Of a stretch of DNA of 64,000 nt, positions 42,079 through 52,806 are shown piece by piece (the first letter of the stretch is position 1; the number at the start of each line of letters is the position of its first letter). Position numbers and translations under genes: made by a program. This DNA is from Oncomelania hupensis (taxonomy: Eukaryota; Mollusca; Gastropoda; Littorinimorpha; Pomatiopsidae): NCBI GenBank assembly GCA_036898135.1, contig CM072527.1, positions 2,302,373 through 2,366,372 on the forward strand, given 5' to 3'. The notes below the pieces were generated by a model that searched no databases, had not been told where the DNA came from, and saw only the letters and a program-made list of their open reading frames with translations.

Positions 42079-45000
42079 CCTATCCTGTCCTATCCTGTCC
42101 CGTAACCCGAAGGTCGTAGGGGCACCACAGATGATCGTTTAACCAGCATACTCCATCTTTCTCTGTCCTCAGCAGCCCTGATGGCTTCGCTCAGTGTCAA
42201 ACCAGTCCATTCTCGAATGTTGTCCTCCCACCTCTTTTTCGGTCTCCCTCTTCTTCTACCTCCTTGCACTGTGCCTTGCAGAATAGTCTTTGCAAGGCCT
42301 GATGATCTGGTGACGTGGCCATACCACCGAAGTTTCAGTTTCTTCACCACTGTTAGCAGGTCATCGTGTTGTCCAATGGCTTGTGTGATGGTCTGTCGGA
42401 CTTCGTCGTTGGTGATGTGTTGGGTATAGGAAATGCCCAGAAGTCTTCTGTAGCACCTCATCTCCATGCTTTGTATTCTTCGTTGGAGATCTGCTGTGAG
42501 GGTCCATGCTTCGCAAGCATATAGGAAGATGGAGATGACAAGGGAGCGCAGCAGTCTTACTTTGGAATGTAGACTGATGGTCCTGTCTTTCCAAATGGGC
42601 TTCAACCTTGTCAGGGCAGCAGTTGTTTGTGCGATCCTGGAGAGGACTTCCTGTCGGGACCCATTGTCTGATACAATGGCTCCTAAATATTTGAAGCTAT
42701 GCACTGTGTCGAGGGATTGGCCTTGGACTTTGATGTCCGTATTGATGCCATTGGTGTTGTTGGTCATCATTTTGGTCTTCTCTGCACTTATTTCCATTCC
42801 ATAGGCTTTGGAGGTGGTGTCAAGCCTCTGTACCAGCTGTTCAAGTTCTTGTTCCTCTCCAGCCAATCCATCAATGTCATCTGCAAAACGAAGATTGGAG
42901 ATTGCTCTACCCCCTATGCTGACTGTGCCTTCATGGTCTGCAAGAGCATCCGACATGATGCGCTCTAGGAAGATGTTGAAGAGTGTTGGAGAGAGTAGGC
43001 ATCCTTGACGCACACCAATTGTTGTTCTGAACCAATTCCCGATGGCTCTGTTGTGGAGGACTGCACTGGTAGCCTTGTCATACAGGCTTTTGATGACTTC
43101 AATAATTTTAGGGCTGATGTTGTACACTTTCATTGTTGCCCATAGAGCTGCATGCCAGACTCGGTCAAACGCCTTCTTGAAGTCTATGAACACATGATAT
43201 AGATGTTGTTGGTGCTGTAGGTATTTCTCACAGATTATTCTGAGGTTGAAAATCTGCTCAGTGGTACTTCGCCCAGCTCTGAATCCTGCTTGTTCTTCAG
43301 CTATGATTTGTTCAGCTTGGGGTTTCAACCTGTTGAGTATTATTTTCAGGAGGACCTTGCTGGGATGGCTGATGAGGCTGATGGTCCGGTAATTTTCACA
43401 CTCCTGAAGGTTACCTTTTTTGGGAAGAGTGATGACAAGCGACTGGGTCCATGGTATAGGCCACTCCCCACTCTGCCAGATCTTGTTACAGATAATGGTG
43501 AGGGCATCAATCATCGCTTCTCCTCCTGCTTGTAGCAGTTCCGCGGGTATGTTGTCCACTCCCGCTGACTTCCCTTTCTTTAGCGCTTGCACTGCTGCCT
43601 CAACTTCTTCCCGGAGAATTGGGAGGATTTCTTCTTCTTCTCTGTTCTCGGGACATGCTAGAACTGATGGGTCTCCATTTGGTGTATGGTTGTAAAGGTC
43701 AGAGCAGTACTCTGTCCATCTGTCCAAGACTTCTTGTTCTTCTGTAAGGCATATGCCAGACTTGCTTTGGATAGTGGAGACTTTGGGCTGTTTGACACTT
43801 GTCAGCCGCTTCACAGTCTGGTAGGCCTTCTTGCTGTTGTTCTTGTTCAGACTGTTCTCTATTTCCTGGCATTGATCTTCTATCCAGTTCTCCTTTGCTG
43901 TGAGCATGCCTTTTCGGATGTCATTGTTGATTTTTCGGTAGACATCAGCTCCCTGTGAGGTGTTCTTTTTCTTTTTCATCTCTCTTCGTTTATCACACAG
44001 ATCCAAAAGTTCAGGTGTGATCCACAGCTTCTTCTTTGGTCGGTGCTTGCCAAGGATCTCAGTGGCGGCATCTGTCACAGCTGAGTTGAAGGTGGTGGTC
44101 ATGGTGTTGACATCTACTTCACCAGCCCCCAAAATGAGCAGTGGTGCAAATTTCCCTCCAATTGTGGCCTGAAATAGTTCTGCCACCTCTGGGTCTTGCA
44201 GTTTGTCCAGGTCGAACTTCAGTCTAGTGCACTTTGCTGTATTTACTCTCTTCAAGTGGAGCCGGAAAGACATCATCACGAGATCGTGGTCACTTCCGAT
44301 GTCTGCTCCTGGAAAAGTACGTGTCCTGCCAATGTTGATGCTTGATCTGAAGCGTTTCTTGACCATGATGTAGTCTATTTGGTTGTGATGCTCCCCGCCA
44401 GGACTGTGCCATGTCCATCGTCTGGAGTTTTTGTGGAGACCAAGCGTGTTTGCCAGTACCAGATTGTTGTATCTGGCAAACTCCAAGAGTCTCAGACCCC
44501 TGTCATTTGTCTCGTTGTTGCAGTGGGGTCCACATGTGTCTCCCCAGTTGTGGTGCGCATCTTGGCCAACCTTGGCATTCCAGTCGCCTTGCACTATGAC
44601 TATGTCCTTCTTCGGCACTTGGTCAAGGACCGCCTGTAGATTTTCATAAAAATCCTCCACTTCGCTGTCGTCATAGTCTGATGTTGGGGCGTAGGCCTGG
44701 ATGATGGTGATGTTGAAAGGGGCTGCTCTCAGGCGGATGGTAATGAGTCTACTGGAGACTGGGCGGCAACCCATGACAGTGGCTAGAATGTTCTTGTGGA
44801 CCAAGAATCCAACGCCGTGTTCGTGCCTGTCATCCCTACCGCTGAAATAGAGCTTGTGGCCTTTGTCGGTCGTTGTTTCACCTAGGCCTTTCCAGCGCAG
44901 TTCGCTGATACCTAGAACATTCCATCGATAGTGGTCCAACTCGTGGGCCAGTTCTTCTAATTTTCCTTCCGCAGTTAGGGTCCTGACATTCCAGGTTCCT

Positions 45001-45434
45001 ATGACGATGTTGTTTCTCGTGCGGATCTTGCTAAATTGTCCATCAGTAGCATACTTAACACCTCCGTCCTGGTGGCCAACGGAAGGCGCGGTCCTTGTGC
45101 CGTGTGACGACCCGGGCGACGACCGATCCGGTATGGAATTAGTGGGTTGTGTCATCATGTAGTGTGTCTTGGGCAAAAAAGACCTGGCGGTGCCCAATCC
45201 TCTCCAGGCTGTTGGCCACAGCCGAAATCCACGAATACAGTGTGGCTCGCCTTGGCCCTGAGCACATGGTCGTTGAACCTGTAGTAACGTGAGGTTCCTC
45301 CGCCCTGGCCGGTGACTTCTGTGTAGAAGACTTTCGCCCAGTGATGCCGTGCTAACATCACCCCTGTTAGTCGCCTCTTACGACACGCCGGGAAACGTTG
45401 GGTCTATTCTATTTAATGCCCGAACCCACAGAGC
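42079..45434 (-). mobile_element. Full-length RTE-clade LINE
   Basis: About 3.36 kb, flanked by AATATAAT (42071-42078 and 45435-45442). The minus-strand 5' leader includes CGTGTCGTAAGAGGCGACTA, and the 3' end is a short GGACAGGATA repeat tail directly after the ORF, as is usual for RTE elements with very short 3' UTRs. The single ORF is intact. Confidence 0.85.
42090..45158 (-). CDS. RTE-type endonuclease/reverse transcriptase (1022 aa)
   Basis: Frame open from ATG 45158 to a TGA at 42090. The N-terminal part is an APE-like endonuclease: GTWNVRTL (N57), SELRWKG, QAYAPTSD, QGDWNAKVG, RRWTWHSPGG, QIDYI and GSDHDLV give the expected order of catalytic Asn, Glu, Asp and His. The reverse transcriptase contains YRTISLISHPSKVLLKIIL, AGFRAGRSTTEQI, IDFKKAFDRVWH, GVRQGCLLSP and FADDI (D760, D761). 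The C-terminal end reads GRRRGRPKKRWEDNIREW, as in BovB/RTE proteins. Length matches the family. No break is visible, so the copy may be retrotransposition-competent. Confidence 0.92.
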   Translation of the reverse strand: MMTQPTNSIPDRSSPGSSHGTRTAPSVGHQDGGVKYATDGQFSKIRTRNNIVIGTWNVRTLTAEGKLEELAHELDHYRWNVLGISELRWKGLGETTTDKGHKLYFSGRDDRHEHGVGFLVHKNILATVMGCRPVSSRLITIRLRAAPFNITIIQAYAPTSDYDDSEVEDFYENLQAVLDQVPKKDIVIVQGDWNAKVGQDAHHNWGDTCGPHCNNETNDRGLRLLEFARYNNLVLANTLGLHKNSRRWTWHSPGGEHHNQIDYIMVKKRFRSSINIGRTRTFPGADIGSDHDLVMMSFRLHLKRVNTAKCTRLKFDLDKLQDPEVAELFQATIGGKFAPLLILGAGEVDVNTMTTTFNSAVTDAATEILGKHRPKKKLWITPELLDLCDKRREMKKKKNTSQGADVYRKINNDIRKGMLTAKENWIEDQCQEIENSLNKNNSKKAYQTVKRLTSVKQPKVSTIQSKSGICLTEEQEVLDRWTEYCSDLYNHTPNGDPSVLACPENREEEEILPILREEVEAAVQALKKGKSAGVDNIPAELLQAGGEAMIDALTIICNKIWQSGEWPIPWTQSLVITLPKKGNLQECENYRTISLISHPSKVLLKIILNRLKPQAEQIIAEEQAGFRAGRSTTEQIFNLRIICEKYLQHQQHLYHVFIDFKKAFDRVWHAALWATMKVYNISPKIIEVIKSLYDKATSAVLHNRAIGNWFRTTIGVRQGCLLSPTLFNIFLERIMSDALADHEGTVSIGGRAISNLRFADDIDGLAGEEQELEQLVQRLDTTSKAYGMEISAEKTKMMTNNTNGINTDIKVQGQSLDTVHSFKYLGAIVSDNGSRQEVLSRIAQTTAALTRLKPIWKDRTISLHSKVRLLRSLVISIFLYACEAWTLTADLQRRIQSMEMRCYRRLLGISYTQHITNDEVRQTITQAIGQHDDLLTVVKKLKLRWYGHVTRSSGLAKTILQGTVQGGRRRGRPKKRWEDNIREWTGLTLSEAIRAAEDRERWSMLVKRSSVVPLRPSGYGTG

Positions 45435-45442
45435 AATATAAT

Positions 45443-45606
45443 GGAAGGGTTAAACCCATGATAGCATTCACTTTTGGGGCGCTTAGAACGTTACAAAATA
45501 AAAATAATCAAAGGGAGAGAAGCAGATACAAGGAGAAAGTATAAAATTATTGTAAGGCTCCGAATGTAAAATAAATGGCCCGCATGCATTCTACAGATAC
45601 ATAGTG
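45443..45606. other. Intron 1 sequence between RTE and inverted repeat
   Basis: No coding signal beyond the few residues of the split LINE frame. Confidence 0.4.
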
Positions 45607-45706
45607 GGGCCGGGTGCAAACTTGTTTTTTCCAACCTAGTTCCAGTCATTCGCCCAAAAAGGCAATCACCGAAGTCGAACGAAGCTCTCCGATGTGTTAC
45701 GAAATG
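45607..45706 (-). repeat. Left arm of a 2.1-kb inverted repeat
   Basis: The reverse complement matches 47650-47756 closely (CATCGGAGAGCTTCGTTCGA, GAATGACTGGAACTAGGTTG, GAAAAAACAAGTT). Confidence 0.8.
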
Positions 45707-46199
45707 ATGCTTGCATGACTACTACTAGTTGACATTAAAAATGATCGCTGTTGCTTCTAATTCTGTTCGATTTACACAGATTTTTGGATTTCGCAACGGT
45801 ATACTTTGTTAATATGAGCATAATATGAGCATAATTATTATCGACCATATTTAATAATTGCGTTCCTTGATTTGCATTTTGTTAGTTCTCTGCAGTAAAG
45901 GCTAATAATAGCATTGCCCATTTCCTGCCTAGAACCATAGACCAGGAATAGTAGACACTGTTATACAGTATACATAGGCTTAATCTACATTATTATATTA
46001 TAAGTCAGTCTCCGCGCAGCGAAGAAGCTCACTAGCTGAATATAATTCTTAGACCTGTATTGTTTGTTTTTATAAATAAATGTATAAACTATATATATCT
46101 ATTCTAATTGATAATATTTAGGCCTATACTTTATAATATTCGAATCTTGAAATTTCCGGAGAAGGACGAGTAGGCTAAGCGCGAATTTTTTTTTTTATA

Positions 46200-46400
46200 A
46201 CTCGAAATCAGAGTTAAATTAATAGTTAGTTAATCATTGCTTACAGGGTCCAGCGGACTGCAAAGAGTCGAATCAGAACCACAAAATCAAGACAACTCGA
46301 GATCAGAGTTAAATTAAAAGCTTATTAGTTATTCATTGCTTACAGAGTCCAGCGGACTGCAAAGAGCCGAATCAGGACCACAAAATCGAGACCACAACTT
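46200..46400 (-). mobile_element. Two tandem fragments of a family A SINE relative
   Basis: Two copies of about 110 bp, each with CATTGCTTACAGRGTCCAGC and GGACTGCAAAGAGYCGAATC, matching the 3' end of 54133-54732. Confidence 0.65.
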
Positions 46401-46403
46401 CGC

Positions 46404-46477
<74 letters not shown>

Positions 46478-46528
46478 TAGTTATTTAGTTAAATCTTTAA
46501 TTTATTTATTTGTTTTGTTTGTGTGTTG

Positions 46529-46605
<77 letters not shown>

Positions 46606-46629
46606 TGTTTGTTTGTTTGTTTCTTTTAC

Positions 46630-46713
<84 letters not shown>
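46404..46713. repeat. (AGT)n and (ATT)n microsatellites
   Basis: Three long triplet runs. The poly-Ile, poly-Leu and poly-Tyr frames are artefacts. Confidence 0.95.
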
Positions 46714-46715
<2 letters not shown>

Positions 46716-47250
46716 CTACTTAAAAAAAAAAAAAAAGAATAGTGTGCTGCTGTGCGTGCTCAATGGTGTAAATATGGTCAGTGAAGTTTTGTTTGTTTTT
46801 GCTGAAGTTTGGTGTAGGCCTAACCCGAAATATTCAGATGGTGTTACTGGTTATTTTTTCTTATAGATTTAACAAAGTTTTCAGATGATTTATAGAAATT
46901 TCCGCCCGCCACGCAACATTTTTTTAATACGTGTTTCTCATTAAAATACATATAATTGAAATACATATAACAAATTTACTGTATCAGTTAAAAAGAATAA
47001 TATTAGTTAAATAAATAATTGCTTTGAAGCTTGCAATAAAAATATCACTGTTTTTTTTTTTTTTTTGAGACCATTATAAACTTGCTTTGCCTTGTTGTGC
47101 TGAAGTGACATAAACGTATCCATAGCGCTTTGAAGTTTTGTCATGGTTTTATTGTTGATATAGATGTGAAATCGTTGTATGTGTGCTTTATGTGTTATGT
47201 ATTACTTTTACTCCTTATTACTAATTGTGTCAGTATATTATTCATCATAA

Positions 47251-47283
<33 letters not shown>

Positions 47284-47649
47284 AACTGCTTCAAAATGCA
47301 AATCTCGACTTGAGCTTGAAGTGCTGTTCAGATCGAAATAGAATTAGATCTAGCAGCGGCTATTTTTATGCACGGATGTTTCACCACAGGCTCTGAACTC
47401 TTTTCTTTTGTCTTTAGAAGATCCGTTGGATCTCATTTTTGATATGATGATGATGGTCATTGTTGTCATGGTGGCGACGTGGTGATCGTTTTTAACGCTC
47501 ATGCAATAGGACGTTAAGCATCGTTTTTCGTTCGTTCTTTTGTCTTTGTAAACTCCTAAAAACGTACGTATTATAGTATGTAATTGAGGCCTACGAAAGA
47601 CGAGACTTCCCAGCCTGTGGTTTCACGTAGTCCTGCCAGCATTCGTTCG

Positions 47650-47756
47650 TAAAACATCGGATAGCTTCTCTCGACTCGGAGAGCTTCGTTCGACTTCGGT
47701 AATTGCTTTTTTCGGCGAATGACTGGAACTAGGTTGGAAAAAACAAGTTCGCGGGC
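47650..47756 (+). repeat. Right arm of the 2.1-kb inverted repeat
   Basis: Inverted partner of 45607-45706. It has a short insertion (AGCTTCTCTCGACTCGG) not seen in the left arm, and leads straight into the tRNA-like sequence. Confidence 0.8.
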
Positions 47757-47826
47757 CGGGTAGCTCAGTTGGTAGAGCGTCTTACTAGTAACCAAAAGGT
47801 ACCGGGTTCGAATCCTGGATTAGCCA
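47754..47826 (+). tRNA. tRNA-like sequence, AGT (Thr) loop, probably pseudogene or SINE head
   Basis: The D arm (GCTCAGTTGGTAGAGC) and T arm (CCGGGTTCGAATCCTGG) are good and both Pol III boxes are intact. The anticodon loop CTAGTAA would give AGT. The anticodon stem (TCTTA against CCAAA) does not pair, and the acceptor stem has mismatches at positions 4 and 7. A working tRNA is unlikely. Confidence 0.5.
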
Positions 47827-48762
47827 ATGTGTGACCATATTATTTTCCCCTTACCATCAACTGGTTCGCTGGTGTCAGAATAATGTGACCAGTAGTCGCC
47901 TATATGCTCCGGTGTCGTGTGACTATAATCTACAATCACCCTTACGGATACATGTACATTGCATTGTATGTGTAATAAAATGTATTCTATAGGTGTACGT
48001 GCTCGTTGTTATAAAAATGAATGCCTTTAGATAAAAGTAAGTGTTTATAATTCGTGGTTGTTATACAATTAATTGTTAACGTATAACAATAAAATAAAGT
48101 GTTTAGAAATAAAATAGTTTTTCTGTATAATATTTGAAAACGGCGTGATGATCGCGATTTCTCTTGTATACAGTATATCGTAATTTATAGTTTGTAGTTA
48201 TAAAAATGTTGCTTTATAGCTATAAAAAGTATTATATTGTTATAGAATGTATTATAAAGATATACAATTCATTGTATAATTATACACATATCTTTTATAC
48301 AGATACAATGTATGTTATAATAGAAAATAATCATTTACAAATGGCGCTCGCGCTCCATATGAGAAAGCCTAGCGAGTTATTTTCCGCTTGCCTTTGGACG
48401 ATGTTGCCTTCAAATCTTGTGGAGAGTATATTCTTCGTCGACCTATAGGTGCAGAGTTGAGGAACTTGTTTATTAAATAATTATTAATTAAAGGGAAGAG
48501 ACATGGAAAAAGGCACAAAAGCTTAGATCTAGATCTAAAGCGATCTAAGCGAACTTTTCCTAAGCTTAGGATAAAATATAAGAGGAAATGAAGTAGACAA
48601 GTCCAACCTAACTGACGACAGTATCACACAAGACGAAGTTGATGACATCGACATCATCACACTTCTTGATGAAATGGTCAACAACAACAAAAATCCACAG
48701 GCACACAACGTTTTGGAAACACCTGATATTAAATTAATCTCTTGAGAAGTTTCAATCTTCTG
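47827..48762. other. Intron 1, AT-rich; short open frame of unknown meaning
   Basis: Very AT-rich with TATAA-type words. A 56-codon acidic plus-strand frame at 48575-48745 (LTDDSITQDEVDDIDIITLL) has no start or splice support and may be a relic of a mobile element. Nothing else was seen. Confidence 0.4.
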
Positions 48763-48781
48763 ATGATGGTGGTGGTGGTGG

Positions 48782-48852
<71 letters not shown>
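48763..48852. repeat. (GAT)n microsatellite
   Basis: GGT triplets then about 75 bp of GAT. Confidence 0.95.
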
Positions 48853-49512
48853 GTGATGATGAAGAGTGGGAGTTTAGAGCAAAACACACAAATATTTGAA
48901 CAGTTTCTGTATTCACAGGGTACAGAAAGGACATAATGAAAAAGAAAGGGGAGTCGGGTGAGGGGGGTTAGAGGGGGGGGGAGAGGGAAGGGGGGAGGAA
49001 ACGACAGTACAATTGTAAGCCCAGAAACAATTGCCAGTAATGATGTCTAATCTTGCAAGTTTCCCTGGGGGAGTCGTGTTACTACACTCCTGGCCCAGGC
49101 CACTCACCAAACAAAGGCATGACCCTCCCCCAAGCTAACGATAAGAAAGGTCAAACAGGATGGAGGAGGAGGCAAAACACAAGAGAGGGAGAGGATAACA
49201 TGACAGAGAAGGGCGGGGGAAGGGGTTAGGCGAATGAGGGAGAGAGAGGAGAGTGTGGAGACAGGGGAGAGATGAAGGAAGAGAGAGATTTCAGATTTGA
49301 GATTTTTTTTGTTTTTTGAGGGAGAGAGAGAGAGAGAGAGAAGAGAGGGGAGAGAGGGGAGAGAGAGAGTGTGTGTCGGAGGTATGGCTAGGCTATTATT
49401 ATTGAAGCAGAGGAAAAGGGAATGAGGGGGTAGGGGGAATGAGAAATGTGAGAGTGGAGGAAAAAGAAAGATTATCGTTGCCCACATGCAGTGTACGACA
49501 CGTGCAATCACG
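48853..49512. other. Purine-rich intron sequence, no gene
   Basis: GGGGAGAGGG and GAGAGA-rich stretches from 48940 to 49460. No exon or element ends were recognised. Confidence 0.5.
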
Positions 49513-49629
49513 GGGAATCAGTACTAGGATCGAAAATACATTGTCCTAAGGTCAAAAATACATTTTGTCCAAAGGTCGAAAATACATTTCGTCCAAAGGT
49601 CGAATGCACATTTCGTCTTAAGGTCGAAA

Positions 49630-49716
<87 letters not shown>

Positions 49717-50155
49717 TTTTTGTAGAAAACGACGTTGTGATGACTGTTGTGAAAAAACATACATTATTTTGACACACTTTCCATTTCTTTGACATTATTT
49801 TGACATTTTCAATTTTTTGAAGCTATCCCTAACCCTAATCCTAAACCTAACCGTAATCCTAAAACAGTTTTAACTCTACGAAGCACTATTTTGACGTCAA
49901 AATAACGGGGCCGTCAAAAAAGTCAAAAGAAACCATGTACAGTTTCATGTGTGTGTCAGAGTAACGTCGTTTCTACATGCCCACTATTTTCGACCTTACA
50001 AAGAAATATATATTCGACCTTAGGGTGTGCTGAGCTTTTTCGATCTTAGGCCGAAATGTATATTCCGACATTTTTTTCAAGACCTTTGTCCGATCTGTGC
50101 ATTATTCGACCTTCAGACGAAATGTATATATATTCGACCTTATTCCTGTGACCCT
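49513..50155. mobile_element. Fold-back element with AGGTCGAA arms
   Basis: The left arm (49513-49632) has four to five units of about 25 bp with AAGGTCGAAAATACATTTCG. The right arm (49988-50150) has the same motifs inverted (TTCGACCTTAGG, GAAATGTATATATTCGACCT). The middle holds (CT)n(CA)n at 49630-49717 and telomere-like CCTAACCCTAATCC at 49829. The structure fits a fold-back/MITE-like element. No target duplication was identified. Confidence 0.6.
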
Positions 50156-50433
50156 ATCAAGTTACAATACCATCACAAGAATGTTAACTGATCGCAGGAA
50201 TTCATGGCTGGGGTTGGATGGACGCAAAAGGTTACTACAGCCCAGAATATTAATTAATTTAAAACATTGAACAAATAGATGAGGCAAACGATTTTTTTAA
50301 AAAAGTACAAATTATTAACAAGCAAAATAAAACAAATTCATTGCAAAGCAATTTTCATAAACTCTGATCGCTAAACGCTCTAATAAACTTTGACGGCTAA
50401 ACAACAACAAGAGCAACAACAAAAACTCCTTAC
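50156..50433. other. Intron 1, 5' part
   Basis: No recognisable content between the fold-back element and the donor of exon 1. Confidence 0.5.
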
Positions 50434-50551
50434 TTGAGGTTTGATTCTGTGCTGCCGATTTTGGTACTCCAAGGGCAACAACCGCGACCACACTAAGACA
50501 CCACCACCACCACCTCCTCCACCTCCTCTTCTCCCCAGTCTCTTTCTTCAT
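50434..50551 (-). CDS. Candidate first coding exon of the EGF-repeat protein (signal peptide)
   Basis: From ATG 50551, with an in-frame TGA two codons upstream, 39 codons plus one base lead to a CAA|GTAAGG donor. The product has a basic, Trp-rich start (KRRWRRWWWW), a hydrophobic core (CLSVVAVVALGV) and a likely signal peptidase site after PKSAA before QNQTS. The phase 1 exit matches the phase 1 entry of the first EGF exon at 30391, and no other EGF exon lies between. It is the natural N-terminus for an extracellular EGF protein. That it belongs to the same transcript across 20 kb is inference. Confidence 0.62.
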
Positions 50552-51107
50552 CACTCAGTTCACACAAAATGTCTGTTCCATAGTTTCAAGTAAATGTTAA
50601 TGGCGTATTTTCCATAGCTGTAGTAGTCAATCTCACGATGAAAGCACTATCACGCTGAAGTCGCTGATTTAATAGTCTGTAGTGTAGCATGCTCTGTCTG
50701 GCTGTTTAATATTAATTTACAACAAAGTCATTTTCAGTCTGTTCCATCGTTGTACTTGTAGTCACATAACACACACTCATGTGATGTAATGTATTCCACA
50801 TAAAAGTTTGGTTCGGTGTAAATAACCACACACACAAGATTCTGGAGGAAAAATTAAAAGAAAATAACGTATTCCATATTGCGCTTAGAATTCAGCTATT
50901 TCAAAGATTTCGTTATTATTACTGTGATGTTATACATTGACACAGGCTGCATCCGTCACAATCCATCACAGTCCTGGGAATTCGTTTTTCACAAAATTCT
51001 ACAATTCTATCGCATCACAGGAGCAGCTAACTTATGACACAAGAACCTACATCACCAGTACGGGAACTAACTTTTGACAAAAAACTTCATTAAATTCTTA
51101 CTTCAAC
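50552..51107. other. Putative 5' flank of the EGF gene
   Basis: AT-rich sequence upstream of the signal-peptide exon on the minus strand. It would include 5' UTR and promoter if the exon is correct. No promoter element can be called with confidence. Confidence 0.35.
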
Positions 51108-51405
51108 TAGAGAACCACAATTCTGACTTCCACCAAGAAAGCCACAATTCTGACTTCAACCAAGAAACCACAATTCGGACTTCAACCAAGAAACCACAAT
51201 TCGGACTTCAACCAAGAAACCACAATTCGGACTTCGGACTTCAACCAAGAAACCACAATTCGGACTTCAACCAAGAAACCACAATTCGGACTTCAACCAA
51301 GAAACCACAATTCGGACTTCAACCAAAAAAACACAATTCGGACTTCAACCAAGAAGCCACAATTCGGACTTCAACCAAGAAACCACAATTCGGACTTCAA
51401 ACTAA
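51108..51405. repeat. 26-bp minisatellite, about 11 copies
   Basis: Unit AAACCACAATTCGGACTTCA plus ACCAAG, with early copies having TTCTGAC. It is open in plus-strand frame as Asn/His/Ser/Asp/Phe repeats without a gene-like start or composition change. Confidence 0.93.
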
Positions 51406-51579
51406 GAAAACCAGTCATAGTGATCCTTTAAGCACCCTTATTTTACAAAGAGGTAAATGCAGACCAACCGATGCCTAAAAGCTTTCTGTGGTGACAGAGA
51501 GTATGCTCTCTGAAATGCATTCAATTACAGGGCACAGGGCTGAAACTAGAGCTAGCAATGGCATGTCTTAATTAGAAGG

Positions 51580-51648
51580 TTCGTAGAGGTTCAAAAACTT
51601 CTTTTTCGGGGTTCTCAGGTCCCGAGCCCAGGTTCCTGAACCTTTATT

Positions 51649-51700
<52 letters not shown>

Positions 51701-52070
51701 AGGATGCTATGTACGCGCCTTTCCCCAAGGCTCAAAGCGCGGCGATCTATACCAACATACACGCTCACCTGTCTCATTTACCCTCACACACACCAAATAC
51801 ACATACATCACTCAAACAGGTGGTGTAAAGGCAGGGAGATCGCTATTAGAATACGGAAGAAAATCGAATTTTTATTTTTGAAATTTTTATATTGACTGCA
51901 TCCTGTACCATTATTGAAGGGAGGGAGGAAACCGGAGTGCCCGGAGAAAACCCTCGGTGACCTCAATAGTCTCGTACCTAAGTCACATTCGTTCGCCCCT
52001 TGTCCAAAAGGTTTTAGCAACTTAGGTTCGGGATCTTAGAACCTCGAAAAAAAGCGTTTGTACCTCCACT
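51580..52070. mobile_element. Imperfect TIR element split by a family C repeat
   Basis: The left arm (about 51580-51640: CTTTTTCGGGGTTCTCAGGT...) and right arm (about 51998-52065, reading TTAGAACCTCGAAAAAAAG) are imperfect inverted repeats. The 51645-51986 segment lies between them. Confidence 0.5.
51645..51986 (-). mobile_element. Family C SINE/LINE 3' end with (ATT)n tail
   Basis: In minus orientation it runs from CCGAGGGTTTTCTCCGGGCA and GGTTTCCTCCC through GCGCTTTGAGCCTTGGGGAA and GCATCCTGT into an (ATT)n tail. This is the same order as at 11350-11720. Only the tail and the AAGCGC-like end are shared with 41404-41570, 56668-56700 and 63441-63490. Confidence 0.6.
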
Positions 52071-52659
52071 ATGCTATACTATGAAAAGTTCTCTTACTAT
52101 TCTATACTGTTTAAAGCATCCTCCGTTAAAATCCCACACTTCCGAAAAGTCTCCAACCGGCAACAACATCGCCGCAATACCATCAGTGGCCAAACGTCGC
52201 TCTCCCTATAACAGCTAGGACACAACCCATTCACACATAAACTACAACTAAGACCTTCTAACCCGCTTTGAAGAACGGTCCAAAAGTTAGAGAGCATCCT
52301 TACACTCGGGCCAACGGCAATAACATTCCAAACCAAAAGATGGAAAGCAAAAACACTCACAGCCAAGAAAATACAGTTTTCGGACCAAAACAAACAAAGA
52401 AACAAAACAATTAATTTTAATTTGAGAACCAGTGAAAGTCAACTTTTGCAAAATTCGGTTGAACCCATTTGATTTTTGAAAAGTACCCAGAGGCAAACTT
52501 TGTACAGAAATCTCTTTTTATTTGTGGAGGCAATAATACAGGATTCTGCACTCTGTATTATAATATATATCGTTCATGTATCCATTCAAAACCAATGCTT
52601 GGTGCGCATTTGTAGAATGGGAAAAAAAATAATAACACAAAAAAAATCTACAGTCACGA
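52071..52659. other. No gene recognised
   Basis: Minus-strand frames of 70-100 codons occur but show no family motif and no splice support. Confidence 0.45.
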
Positions 52660-52768
52660 CACTCCACCCTTCACCTCAAGTCTTATGTACATGTACATGT
52701 ATGTGAGTGAGCGCGCGCGTGTGTGTGTGTGTGTGTGTGGGGGTGGGTGTGTGTGTGTGTGTGTGTGT

Positions 52769-52806
<38 letters not shown>

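Larger units (their letters stand above)
45707..47640. other. Spacer of the inverted repeat
   Basis: AT-rich. Contains a tandemly doubled fragment of a SINE A relative (46200-46400), an (AGT)n run (46404-46478), two (ATT)n runs (46530-46604, 46628-46713) and an (AAT)n run (47250-47280). No ORF of note. Confidence 0.5.

Noticed and set aside
47754..47826. Functional tRNA-Thr
   Set aside because: Anticodon stem does not pair and the acceptor stem has mismatches. Treated as tRNA-like or a SINE head.
51074..51478. Asn/Ser/Asp repeat protein
   Set aside because: A 26-bp minisatellite; codon phase rotates with each unit.
52097..52405. 102-codon Cys-containing minus-strand frame
   Set aside because: No recognisable motif, and it lies between repeat fragments.
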